Of a stretch of 8,045 nucleotides of DNA, positions 1-6,113 are shown piece by piece (position 1 is the first letter of the stretch; each line of letters begins with the position of its first letter). The position numbers and the translations under genes were made by a program. The DNA is from QZKY01 sp964488675. Its GTDB lineage: Bacteria > Pseudomonadota > Gammaproteobacteria > Burkholderiales > Burkholderiaceae_D. Location: contig CAZAWA010000089.1 of the NCBI GenBank assembly GCA_964488675.1, forward strand, positions 1 to 8,045, given 5' to 3'. Below the pieces are notes generated by a model. That model was not told where the DNA came from, ran no database searches, and was given only the letters and a program-made list of their open reading frames with translations.

Positions 1-1036
1 CCTGCTGCACATCACCGACCTCGCATGGCGTCGTGTCCGCCACCCGTCGGAAGTGCTCACCGTCGGCCAGGAAGTCACTGCCAAAGTCCTCAAGTACGAT
101 CAGGAGAAAAATCGCGTCTCGCTGGGTGTCAAGCAGTTGGGCGACGACCCCTGGTCTGGCCTGTCGCGCCGCTATCCGCAAGGCACTCGCCTGTTCGGCA
201 AGGTCACGAATCTGACTGACTACGGCGCGTTCGTGGAAGTCGAGCAAGGAATCGAAGGCCTGGTGCATGTGTCCGAAATGGATTGGACCAACAAGAACAT
301 CGCGCCGAACAAGGCGGTCAAGCTGGGCGAAGAAGTCGAAGTCATGGTTCTGGAAATCGACGAGGAGCGCCGCCGTATCAGTCTGGGCATGAAGCAGTGC
401 AAGCCAAATCCGTGGGAAGACTTTGCCCTGTCGCACAAGAAAGGGGACAAGGTTCGCGGCGCCATCAAGTCGATCACCGACTTCGGCGTCTTCATCGGCC
501 TGCCGGGCAACATCGACGGCCTGGTGCACCTGTCCGATCTGTCCTGGACGGAAGCCGGCGAAGAAGCGGTCCGCAACTTCAAGAAAGGCGACGAACTGGA
601 TGCCATTGTGCTGGCCATCGATGTCGAGCGCGAGCGCGTCTCTCTGGGTGTCAAGCAGATGGAAGGCGATCCGTTCAACAACTTTATCGCCATGAACGAC
701 AAGGGCGCGCTGCTTTCAGGCGTCGTCAAGTCGGTCGAACCCAAGGGCGCCGTAATCCAGTTGTCCGACGAAGTTGAAGGCTATCTGCGCGCTTCCGAAA
801 TCTCCCGTGACCGCGTGGAAGATGCCGGCACCCATCTGAAAGTGGGCGACAAAGTGGAAGTGATGGTCATCAACATCGACCGCAAGTCGCGTGGCATTCA
901 GTTGTCCGTCAAGGCCAAGGATCAGGTTGAAACACAGGAAGCCATGCAGAAAATGACAACCGAAGCCGGTGCAGCCGCTTCTGGCATGACCAGCCTGGGC
1001 GCACTGCTTAAAGCGAAGTTCGACAACAAGAACTGA
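1..1036 (+). CDS. rpsA: 30S ribosomal protein S1, 3' part (5' end outside window)
   Basis: S1 binds mRNA on the 30S subunit and helps start translation of structured or weak-leader messages. The reading frame is open from base 2 and gives the last 344 residues; the full family protein is about 557, so the first two S1 domains and part of the third are missing because of the window edge. What is seen: the end of domain 3 (LLHITDLAWRRVRHPSE onward), then three full S1 (OB-fold) repeats at about nt 182-400, 443-660 and 700-920. Each repeat carries a TDYGAFVEV/TDFGVFIGL-type strand and ends in LGxKQ or LSVKAK. The sixth repeat is the most divergent (VEPKGAVIQL), as in E. coli S1. A short Ala/Gly/Met-rich tail follows. 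ihfB starts 17 bp downstream, the usual neighbour of rpsA in Proteobacteria. Identification is secure. Confidence 0.98.
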   Translation, partial: LLHITDLAWRRVRHPSEVLTVGQEVTAKVLKYDQEKNRVSLGVKQLGDDPWSGLSRRYPQGTRLFGKVTNLTDYGAFVEVEQGIEGLVHVSEMDWTNKNIAPNKAVKLGEEVEVMVLEIDEERRRISLGMKQCKPNPWEDFALSHKKGDKVRGAIKSITDFGVFIGLPGNIDGLVHLSDLSWTEAGEEAVRNFKKGDELDAIVLAIDVERERVSLGVKQMEGDPFNNFIAMNDKGALLSGVVKSVEPKGAVIQLSDEVEGYLRASEISRDRVEDAGTHLKVGDKVEVMVINIDRKSRGIQLSVKAKDQVETQEAMQKMTTEAGAAASGMTSLGALLKAKFDNKN

Positions 1037-1043
1037 ACCGGAC

Positions 1044-1047
1044 GGAG
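1044..1047 (+). promoter_or_regulatory. Shine-Dalgarno of ihfB
   Basis: GGAG lies 6 nt before the ATG at 1054, a good ribosome binding site that supports this start. It sits in the 17-bp gap after rpsA, so ihfB can be translated from an rpsA read-through transcript. Confidence 0.7.
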
Positions 1048-1053
1048 CGGCTC

Positions 1054-1356
1054 ATGACAAAGTCGGAACTGATTGCACGGCTGGCTGAAAATTACTCTCA
1101 GCTGGTCGCCAAGGACGCCGAGTTTGCGGTCAAAACCATTCTGGATGCGATGACTAATGCGCTTGCAAACGGTCAGCGCATCGAGATCCGTGGGTTCGGC
1201 AGCTTTGCACTGAATGTTCGCCCGCCGCGAATCGGGCGCAATCCGAAATCCGGCGACAAGGTGATGGTGCAGGAAAAGCGCGTGCCGCACTTCAAGCCGG
1301 GCAAGGAATTGCGCGAAAAAGTGGATATGGCCGCAGGCCGCCCAATCGCCGGTTGA
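1054..1356 (+). CDS. ihfB: Integration host factor subunit beta
   Basis: IHF beta pairs with IHF alpha to bind specific DNA sites and bend them sharply, acting in nucleoid structure, transcription, replication and recombination. The 100-residue product opens with MTKSELIARLAE, the same start as E. coli IHF beta (94 aa). The HU/IHF signature IEIRGFGSF is at residues 43-51. The beta-arm GRNPKSGDKV (61-70) keeps Pro64, the residue that intercalates into DNA in E. coli IHF. VPHFKPGKELR (77-87) closes the fold. The N-terminal sequence and the position after rpsA separate it from HU and IHF alpha. A short tail (MAAGRPIAG) makes it slightly longer than the E. coli protein. It is probably co-transcribed with rpsA and ends at the strong terminator 39 bp downstream. 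Confidence 0.97.
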   Translation: MTKSELIARLAENYSQLVAKDAEFAVKTILDAMTNALANGQRIEIRGFGSFALNVRPPRIGRNPKSGDKVMVQEKRVPHFKPGKELREKVDMAAGRPIAG

Positions 1357-1394
1357 GAATCATGATGTAGCTATCAATGCGTGCGCTTTGACAG

Positions 1395-1422
1395 AAAAGG
1401 CATCTTCGGATGCCTTTTTTTT
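1395..1422 (+). terminator. Intrinsic terminator after rpsA-ihfB, UUCG tetraloop
   Basis: AAAAGGCATC (1395-1404) pairs perfectly with GATGCCTTTT (1409-1418) around the loop TTCG. This gives a C(UUCG)G tetraloop, among the most stable RNA loops known. Eight T's run from 1415 to 1422. It lies 39 bp after the ihfB stop and about 50 bp before lapA, so it should end the rpsA-ihfB transcript. Confidence 0.93.
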
Positions 1423-1426
1423 CGCG

Positions 1427-1432
1427 TACAAT
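1427..1432 (+). promoter_or_regulatory. Possible -10 box for lapAB
   Basis: TACAAT differs from the sigma-70 -10 consensus at one base. It sits just after the terminator and 38 bp before the lapA start, where a new promoter is needed if the terminator works. The best -35 at 16-bp spacing is TTCGGA (1405-1410), only 3 of 6 matches and inside the terminator stem-loop. The call therefore rests on position and the -10 alone. TTGACA at 1435-1440 is downstream of this box and has no good -10 of its own. Confidence 0.35.
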
Positions 1433-1470
1433 ACTTGACAACTTGTTGCAAAACCAACTGAAAGCAGTCT

Positions 1471-1779
1471 ATGAAACTTGTTGCCAGGATCTTCGCGGCA
1501 ATCCTGTTTATCCTGTTCTTCGGCTTCGCGCTGAAAAACGCGCATGAGGTCACACTGCGCTTTTTTCTGAACAGTGAATGGCATACGCCGCTCGCCCTCC
1601 TGTTGCTGGCTTTTTTCGCGGGCGGTGCGGTACTGGGCGTGCTGGCATTGACGCCTACCGTTTTCCGCAAACGGCGAGAGTTGAACAAGTGCCGAACAGC
1701 CCTGGCGGCAATGCAGAGGGATGGGCAACAAGCGGCCCCAACCCCCGTTACGCAAACGGATCGTGTTGCGAACAAGTAA
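1471..1779 (+). CDS. lapA: Lipopolysaccharide assembly protein A (DUF1049 membrane protein)
   Basis: LapA is a small inner-membrane protein that works beside LapB; in E. coli (formerly YciS) the pair affects LPS assembly and the stability of LpxC. The 102-residue product matches the E. coli length. It shows two membrane segments, about residues 5-21 and 40-62, separated by a short polar stretch typical of the family (LKNAHEVTLRFFLNSEWHTP). A basic segment FRKRREL (65-71) follows the second helix, then a hydrophilic cytoplasmic tail rich in Gln, Thr and Ala, less ordered in look than the E. coli coiled-coil tail. The ribosome binding site is weak (GAAAG about 7 nt before ATG). lapB follows after 47 bp, the usual order. 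Assignment rests on topology, length and synteny. Confidence 0.9.
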   Translation: MKLVARIFAAILFILFFGFALKNAHEVTLRFFLNSEWHTPLALLLLAFFAGGAVLGVLALTPTVFRKRRELNKCRTALAAMQRDGQQAAPTPVTQTDRVANK

Positions 1780-1826
1780 GCTCTCCTTCGAAATTTTACT
1801 CACTTTTTTTATGGCAATTCCCCGGC

Positions 1827-3002
1827 ATGGACTTTGAAATCTGGTGGCTGTTCATCATCCCACTTTTTTTTGCGCTTGGATGGGTGGCGGCTCGGATCGA
1901 CATCAAGCAGCTGCTGTCCGAATCGCGCAGCCTGCCGCACAGCTATTTCAAGGGCCTGAATTTTCTCTTGAACGAACAGCCAGACAAGGCCATCGATTCC
2001 TTCATCGAAATCGTCAAGCTTGATCCTGAAACGGCCGAGTTGCATTTTGCGCTGGGCAGCCTGTTTTGCCGCCGCGGTGAAATCGAACGCGCTATCCGGG
2101 TACATCAGAACCTGCTGTCGCGACCCGACCTGCCTCGTGAGCAAAAAGAGCTTGCAATATATGAACTCGGAAATGATTACCTGATGGCCGGACTGTTCGA
2201 CCGTGCCGAAGAAACCTTCAACAGTCTGGTGGACACGCAGTACGGGCCGCGTGCGCGCCGCGCGCTGCTGGAAATCTACCAGCGCGTCAAGGAATGGCAA
2301 CGCGCAATCGATGCAGCACAGGCATTGCAGGATTCGGGCGCTGGCGGAAGACAAAAGGAAATTGCCCAGTTCTACTGCGAACTGGCGCAGGATGACTTGC
2401 TCAAGTCCGACTATCCGGCCGCGATTTTGCTGCTAAAAAAGGCCCTGTCGGCTGATGGCATGAGCGTCAGGGCCAGCATCCTGACAGGAGACGCGCTGCT
2501 CGCCAAGGGCGATACCGAAGGAGCCATCCTGGCCTGGCGCCGCATTGAGCGACAGAGCATGCCGCATGTGGCGCTGGTAGCGCAAAGACTGACGGATGCC
2601 TATCATGCGCTCGGCCGGCCACAAGAAGGATTGAACCTGCTCAAGTCTTATTTGTCCGAAGCGCCCTCGATAGATTTGCTGGATGTCGTTTTCAAGACGC
2701 TCCTTGAACTCGAGGGCATCGACACAGCTTACCAACTGGTCATTGCCGAATTGCGGCGCACCCCAACCCTTCTCGGCCTGGATAAATTGATCGAGGCGCG
2801 AATGATGTCAGCCCCGGCCGAAACCCGCCCCGAACTGTCCATGGTCAAGGATCTGGTGCACAGCTATGCAATTAAACTGGCGCGCTACCAGTGCAGCCAG
2901 TGCGGTTTCAAGGCGCGCCAGTTCTATTGGCAGTGCCCAGGTTGCAACCAGTGGGAGACCTACCCGCCGCGGCGCACTGAAGAGCTAAGCGTCATGAATT
3001 GA
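1827..3002 (+). CDS. lapB: Lipopolysaccharide assembly protein B, TPR and rubredoxin-like zinc protein
   Basis: LapB (YciM) anchors in the inner membrane, and in E. coli brings LpxC, the committed enzyme of lipid A synthesis, to the protease FtsH. The product is 391 residues (E. coli 389). A membrane helix lies at residues 5-22, starting DFEIWWLF. TPR-like helix pairs follow, for example at about 70-97, 108-135, 180-207, 214-240 and 248-275. A C-terminal rubredoxin-type zinc ribbon has Cys356, Cys359, Cys370 and Cys373 (CxxC-x10-CxxC) and a YWQCPGCNQW motif. I chose the ATG at 1827 because it gives the family N-terminus; the frame stays open back to 1578 only as overlap with lapA. No Shine-Dalgarno is seen; the sequence before it is U-rich (TTTTACTCACTTTTTTT, 1794-1810). 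Confidence 0.96.
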   Translation: MDFEIWWLFIIPLFFALGWVAARIDIKQLLSESRSLPHSYFKGLNFLLNEQPDKAIDSFIEIVKLDPETAELHFALGSLFCRRGEIERAIRVHQNLLSRPDLPREQKELAIYELGNDYLMAGLFDRAEETFNSLVDTQYGPRARRALLEIYQRVKEWQRAIDAAQALQDSGAGGRQKEIAQFYCELAQDDLLKSDYPAAILLLKKALSADGMSVRASILTGDALLAKGDTEGAILAWRRIERQSMPHVALVAQRLTDAYHALGRPQEGLNLLKSYLSEAPSIDLLDVVFKTLLELEGIDTAYQLVIAELRRTPTLLGLDKLIEARMMSAPAETRPELSMVKDLVHSYAIKLARYQCSQCGFKARQFYWQCPGCNQWETYPPRRTEELSVMN

Positions 3003-3021
3003 TTGCACACGGATCTATCCC

Positions 3022-4722
3022 ATGGCTCCCAGACTCATCGAGACCACCCCTTCCGCTTACAGCTACCCCCTGCTGATCAAGCAATTGCTGCTGACGCCGA
3101 TGGCGCATTCGCCAGATCAGGAAATTGTGCACGCCGATATTTCGCGTTACACCTACGGTTCGTTGCGAGATCGCATTGGCCGGCTTGCCAGCGGCCTTGG
3201 TGAGTTGGGCGTTGAACCCGGTCAGACCGTGGCCATCATGGACTGGGACACCCCGCGCTATCTGGAGTGCTATTTCGCTATCCCGATGATGGGCGCCATC
3301 ATGCAGATGGTCAATATCAAGCTCTCTCCGGATCAAATCCTCTACACGCTCAATCACGCGCAAGCGGATGTTTTGCTGGTTAACGCCGAATTTCTTCCGC
3401 TTCTGGAATCATTTTCCGATCAACTTGAAACGGTTCGCACATTCATCCTGCTCACCGACGACCCCGCGCCTCCCGCAAGCAGATTATCCTTCTCCGCAGA
3501 ATATGAAGGCCTGCTGGCGAATGCTTCTCCCAGTTTTCACTTCCGCGATTTTGACGAAAACACCTGCGCCACCGTCTTTTACACCACAGGAACCACCGGC
3601 AACCCCAAAGGCGTCAATTTCAGCCACCGTCAACTGGTGTTGCACACACTTGGAACGGCAGTAGCGCTCGGAAGCGCCAGCTTCCAGGGACAGTTGCGCC
3701 GCGACGATGTCTACATGCCACTAACGCCGATGTTTCATGTCCACGCCTGGGGCTTGCCCTACATTGCCACCATGCTGGGGTTAAAGCAGGTCTACCCAGG
3801 CGCCTATCATCCGGAACGGCTGTGCCGACTTATCCGGACGGAAAAAGTGACCTTTTCCCACTGCGTGCCAACAGTGCTGCACCTGATTCTGAACCACTCT
3901 CAAAGCGACGAAACCGACTTGAGCGCTCTGAAACTTGTCATCGGCGGCTCGGCTCTTCCTCCATCCATGGCCATGGCGGCGCAAAGGCGCGGCATCGATG
4001 TGTTTGGCGGCTACGGCCTGTCCGAAACCTGCCCCATCCTGACCATCGCCCACCTCAGCGCAATAAATGCCGCTGCATCGCCGGAAGACCAGACTGCGCT
4101 ACGGGCAAAAGCCGGAATCCCGATTCCTCTGGTCGAAGTGCGCATTGTGGATGAAAACATGGACGACCTGCCGCGCGACGGAAAATCCGTAGGTGAAGTC
4201 ATCGTGCGATCGCCCTGGCTGACGCAGGCTTACCTCAATGATCAGGAAGCTTCGGAAACACTCTGGGAAGGCGGTTACCTGCATACAGGCGACATTGGGC
4301 ACATCGACGAGAATGGCTATCTGCAAGTAACCGATCGCGCCAAGGATGTCATCAAGACGGCGGGTGAATGGACCTCCTCGCTCCAGCTGGAAAGCGTTCT
4401 GCTTGAACACCCGGCGGTGCATGAAGTCGCCGTCGTCGCCGATAGCGATGAGAAGTGGGGGGAACGCCCTGTTGCGCTGGTGCACCTGAAGCCCGAGCAC
4501 CAGGGGGCAATCAGTGAATCGGCTCTGAGAAAGCATGTCGCACGACACGCGGACAAGGGCGGTCTGTCGCGTTTTGCCATGCTGGTTGACATCGTTTTCG
4601 TCGATGCCCTGCTCAAAACCAGCGTCGGCAAGAACAACAAACGCGAAATGCGCAACCAGTTCAGCGCCTTCCGCCAGGGCGGCGGAGGCAAACGCGGCCC
4701 TTTCAAGTTCTCGCAAGGCTGA
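3022..4722 (+). CDS. AlkK-like medium/long-chain fatty-acid:CoA ligase
   Basis: An ATP-dependent acyl-CoA synthetase of the ANL superfamily: it adenylates a fatty acid, then transfers it to coenzyme A. The product has 566 residues, slightly over the usual ~545. Motifs seen in order: phosphate loop YTTGTTGNPKGV (187-198); PMFHVHAWGLPY, typical of the AlkK branch; GGYGLSETCP (329-338); YLHTGDIG (419-426, Asp424 for ribose); DRAKDVIKTAGEW (438-450), the hinge motif; and KTSVGKNNKREMR with catalytic Lys537. All catalytic positions are present, so it should be active. The hinge reads TAGEW where AlkK has SGGEW. A Gly/Lys-rich tail (GGGGKRGPFKF) ends it. It begins 19 bp after lapB, with only a weak GGA before the ATG. 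Chain-length preference cannot be read from sequence, so I give no gene symbol. Confidence 0.93.
   Translation: MAPRLIETTPSAYSYPLLIKQLLLTPMAHSPDQEIVHADISRYTYGSLRDRIGRLASGLGELGVEPGQTVAIMDWDTPRYLECYFAIPMMGAIMQMVNIKLSPDQILYTLNHAQADVLLVNAEFLPLLESFSDQLETVRTFILLTDDPAPPASRLSFSAEYEGLLANASPSFHFRDFDENTCATVFYTTGTTGNPKGVNFSHRQLVLHTLGTAVALGSASFQGQLRRDDVYMPLTPMFHVHAWGLPYIATMLGLKQVYPGAYHPERLCRLIRTEKVTFSHCVPTVLHLILNHSQSDETDLSALKLVIGGSALPPSMAMAAQRRGIDVFGGYGLSETCPILTIAHLSAINAAASPEDQTALRAKAGIPIPLVEVRIVDENMDDLPRDGKSVGEVIVRSPWLTQAYLNDQEASETLWEGGYLHTGDIGHIDENGYLQVTDRAKDVIKTAGEWTSSLQLESVLLEHPAVHEVAVVADSDEKWGERPVALVHLKPEHQGAISESALRKHVARHADKGGLSRFAMLVDIVFVDALLKTSVGKNNKREMRNQFSAFRQGGGGKRGPFKFSQG
4715..4718 (+). promoter_or_regulatory. 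Shine-Dalgarno deciding the GTG start at 4727
   Basis: AAGG lies 8 nt before the GTG at 4727, inside the last codons of the acyl-CoA ligase gene. It supports GTG as the true start, which also places a signal peptide exactly at the N-terminus. The frame is open further upstream only as an out-of-frame overlap with the ligase. Confidence 0.6.
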
Positions 4723-4726
4723 CCCC

Positions 4727-5083
4727 GTGCCAATCAGACGACTGCTTGTCCTGGTTGCCCTGCTTGCCTGCTTCCGCATCGCCAGCGCCCGCGTCGATGT
4801 CAATAGTGCGGATCAGGCCGCGCTGGACGGCATCAAGGGTCTCGGGCCCACCACCTCGAAAGCCATCCTTGCTGAACGCCATACAAACGGAAAGTTCAGG
4901 GACTGGGCTGATTTCGAGAACCGGGTTCGCGGCATCGGGAAGAAAAAATCTGCCCAGCTGTCGCGCGCCGGCCTCACTGTCAGCGGGAAGAGCAAACCCG
5001 GCGCGCTGCCAACCCGCAACGACAATAAAGGACCCGGTTCCTCCACGATTACTGGCAACTCCCATTACAATGGGCGTTTCTAG
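4727..5083 (+). CDS. Exported helix-hairpin-helix (ComEA-like) DNA-binding protein
   Basis: A 118-residue protein with an N-terminal export signal (RR then LLVLVALLACF, likely cut after IASA at about residue 21). A compact ComEA-type domain follows: VDVNSADQAALDGIKGLG, then hairpin one (GIKGLGPTTSKAI, 35-47) and hairpin two (RVRGIGKKKSAQL, 66-78). ComEA binds incoming DNA in the periplasm during natural transformation; small stand-alone members are common in Betaproteobacteria and many have no tested role. LLAC (residues 12-15) weakly resembles a lipobox, so a lipoprotein is a less likely alternative. The last 30 residues (after SGKSKPG) are polar and low in complexity, and probably disordered. 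The gene starts 4 bp after the ligase stop, implying co-transcription. Function in DNA uptake is inferred; no other competence gene is in the window. Confidence 0.85.
   Translation: MPIRRLLVLVALLACFRIASARVDVNSADQAALDGIKGLGPTTSKAILAERHTNGKFRDWADFENRVRGIGKKKSAQLSRAGLTVSGKSKPGALPTRNDNKGPGSSTITGNSHYNGRF
5061..5074 (+). repeat. Perfect inverted repeat upstream of cysM
   Basis: CCCATT and AATGGG flank a 2-bp AC centre. The repeat overlaps the end of the helix-hairpin-helix gene and lies 26 bp before the cysM ATG. It contains TACAAT (5066-5071), a -10-like hexamer with no good -35 upstream. It could be an operator or chance. Confidence 0.35.
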
Positions 5084-5100
5084 AATGATGCCCCGACGCC

Positions 5101-6003
5101 ATGTCCTATCCGACCATTGAACAAACCATCGGCAATACCCCGCTGGTTCAGCTTATGCGCATCCCGGGTGAGGATGCCGTGCGCCGCAACAACATCATCC
5201 TGGGCAAGATGGAAGGCAACAATCCGGCAGGCTCTGTCAAGGATCGACCGGCGATGGCCATGATCGCCGGTGCGGAAAGTCGCGGCCAAATCAGGCCTGG
5301 CGATACCCTGATCGAGGCGACCAGCGGCAACACCGGCATTGGCCTGGCAATGGCAGCCAAGCTTAGGGGCTACAGAATGATTCTGCTGATGCCTGAAAAC
5401 CTCAGCGTCGAACGGCGCCAGAGCATGGCGGCATATGGCGCACAAATCATCCTGACGCCGAAAACCGGCGGCATGGAATATGCGCGCGATCTGGCGGAAC
5501 AGATGCAAAGAGATGGGCAAGGCATCGTGCTCGACCAGTTTGCCAACCCGGATAATTCGCGCGCGCACTATGAGACTACCGGCCCGGAAATCTGGCGTGA
5601 CACAAGCGGGCGCATCACCCATTTCGTCAGCGCCATGGGCACCACCGGCACCATCATGGGCGTGTCGCAATTCCTCAAGGAACAAAACCCCGCCATCCAG
5701 ATCATCGGCGCGCAACCGGACGACGAGTCGCAAATTCCCGGCATTCGCAAATGGCCGGATGCCTACCTGCCGAAAATCTTTGATCGCTCGAGGGTCGACC
5801 GCGTTGAAGAGGTCAGTCAGGCCTCAGCCGAATACATGGCCAGGCGCATGGCTTCGGAGGAAGGCGTTTTTTGCGGTATCTCCGCTGCAGGGGCCTGTGA
5901 AATTGCGTTGCGCATTTCTGCCCAGACGGAGAATGCCACCATCGTCTTTGTGGTTTGCGACCGTGGCGATCGTTATCTCTCAACGGGCCTCTTTCCCGCC
6001 TGA
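5101..6003 (+). CDS. cysM: Cysteine synthase B (O-acetylserine sulfhydrylase B)
   Basis: A pyridoxal-phosphate enzyme that makes cysteine from O-acetylserine and sulfide; the B isozyme can also use thiosulfate, giving S-sulfocysteine. The 300-residue product matches E. coli CysM (303) along its length. Seen: TIGNTPLV at the N-terminus; NNPAGSVKDRP with the PLP-binding Lys47; the substrate loop TSGNTG (74-79); the phosphate-binding GTTGT (180-184); GISAAGA (259-265) with Ser261 near the pyridine nitrogen; and CDRGDRYLSTGLF at the end. IPGIRKWPDAYLP (212-224) is the stretch that marks CysM rather than CysK. E. coli has GVSSGGA where this has GISAAGA, a mild change. It starts 17 bp after the preceding gene with no clear Shine-Dalgarno. 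It is complete and should be functional. Confidence 0.97.
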   Translation: MSYPTIEQTIGNTPLVQLMRIPGEDAVRRNNIILGKMEGNNPAGSVKDRPAMAMIAGAESRGQIRPGDTLIEATSGNTGIGLAMAAKLRGYRMILLMPENLSVERRQSMAAYGAQIILTPKTGGMEYARDLAEQMQRDGQGIVLDQFANPDNSRAHYETTGPEIWRDTSGRITHFVSAMGTTGTIMGVSQFLKEQNPAIQIIGAQPDDESQIPGIRKWPDAYLPKIFDRSRVDRVEEVSQASAEYMARRMASEEGVFCGISAAGACEIALRISAQTENATIVFVVCDRGDRYLSTGLFPA

Positions 6004-6030
6004 AGGCAGCGGGCATCGAATAAAAACTGC

Positions 6031-6036
6031 TAGAAT
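6031..6036 (+). promoter_or_regulatory. Possible -10 box before yqgE
   Basis: TAGAAT matches the -10 consensus at 5 of 6 bases and lies 77 bp before the yqgE ATG. No -35-like hexamer is found at 16-18 bp spacing (the sequence there is AGCGGG or similar), so the call is weak. A start from here would leave out the left arm of the 6034-6097 repeat. Confidence 0.2.
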
Positions 6037-6100
6037 GGGCTGAGCGCGCCGTTCGCACACAGCCTGGCGCACCTGGTGCCTGCCTGAGAAGCCCATTTTT
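6034..6100 (+). terminator. Possible weak terminator or leader structure between cysM and yqgE
   Basis: AATGGGCT (6034-6041) pairs perfectly with AGCCCATT (6090-6097), and T's run to 6100. The 48-nt interior holds two smaller alternatives that share bases: GCGCC/GGCGC (6046-6050 with 6066-6070) and GCACC/GGTGC (6069-6073 with 6075-6079). The long loop and short T-tract make this a poor standard terminator. It lies 16-83 bp before yqgE, so it may instead be a leader structure. Confidence 0.35.
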
Positions 6101-6113
6101 CGACAATGACGCC

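Noticed and set aside
927..954. Possible internal promoter for ihfB in the rpsA 3' end (TTGAAA, 16 bp, GAAAAT)
   Set aside because: The -10 matches only 4 of 6 bases and lies in constrained coding sequence. E. coli has an ihfB promoter in this region, but this match alone is not enough.
1435..1463. TTGACA before lapA as a -35 box
   Set aside because: The hexamer is perfect, but the bases 16-18 bp later (around CTGAAA) do not resemble a -10, and a start there would fall at or beyond the lapA ATG.
1578..1826. Long open frame upstream of lapB that would add 83 residues
   Set aside because: It overlaps lapA out of frame, shows no family likeness, and the ATG at 1827 gives the exact LapB N-terminus and length.
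4099..4803. 234-codon open frame on the - strand within the acyl-CoA ligase
   Set aside because: It lies opposite a well-supported gene with all ligase motifs; its translation has no recognisable domain and is an antisense shadow.
5053..5069. Sigma-54-like TGGCA upstream of cysM
   Set aside because: The GG element is present, but the required GC at the -12 position is missing (TTAC is found instead).
5080..5733. 217-codon open frame on the - strand opposite cysM
   Set aside because: Antisense shadow of a clearly conserved gene; composition is typical of reversed coding DNA and no ribosome site is evident.
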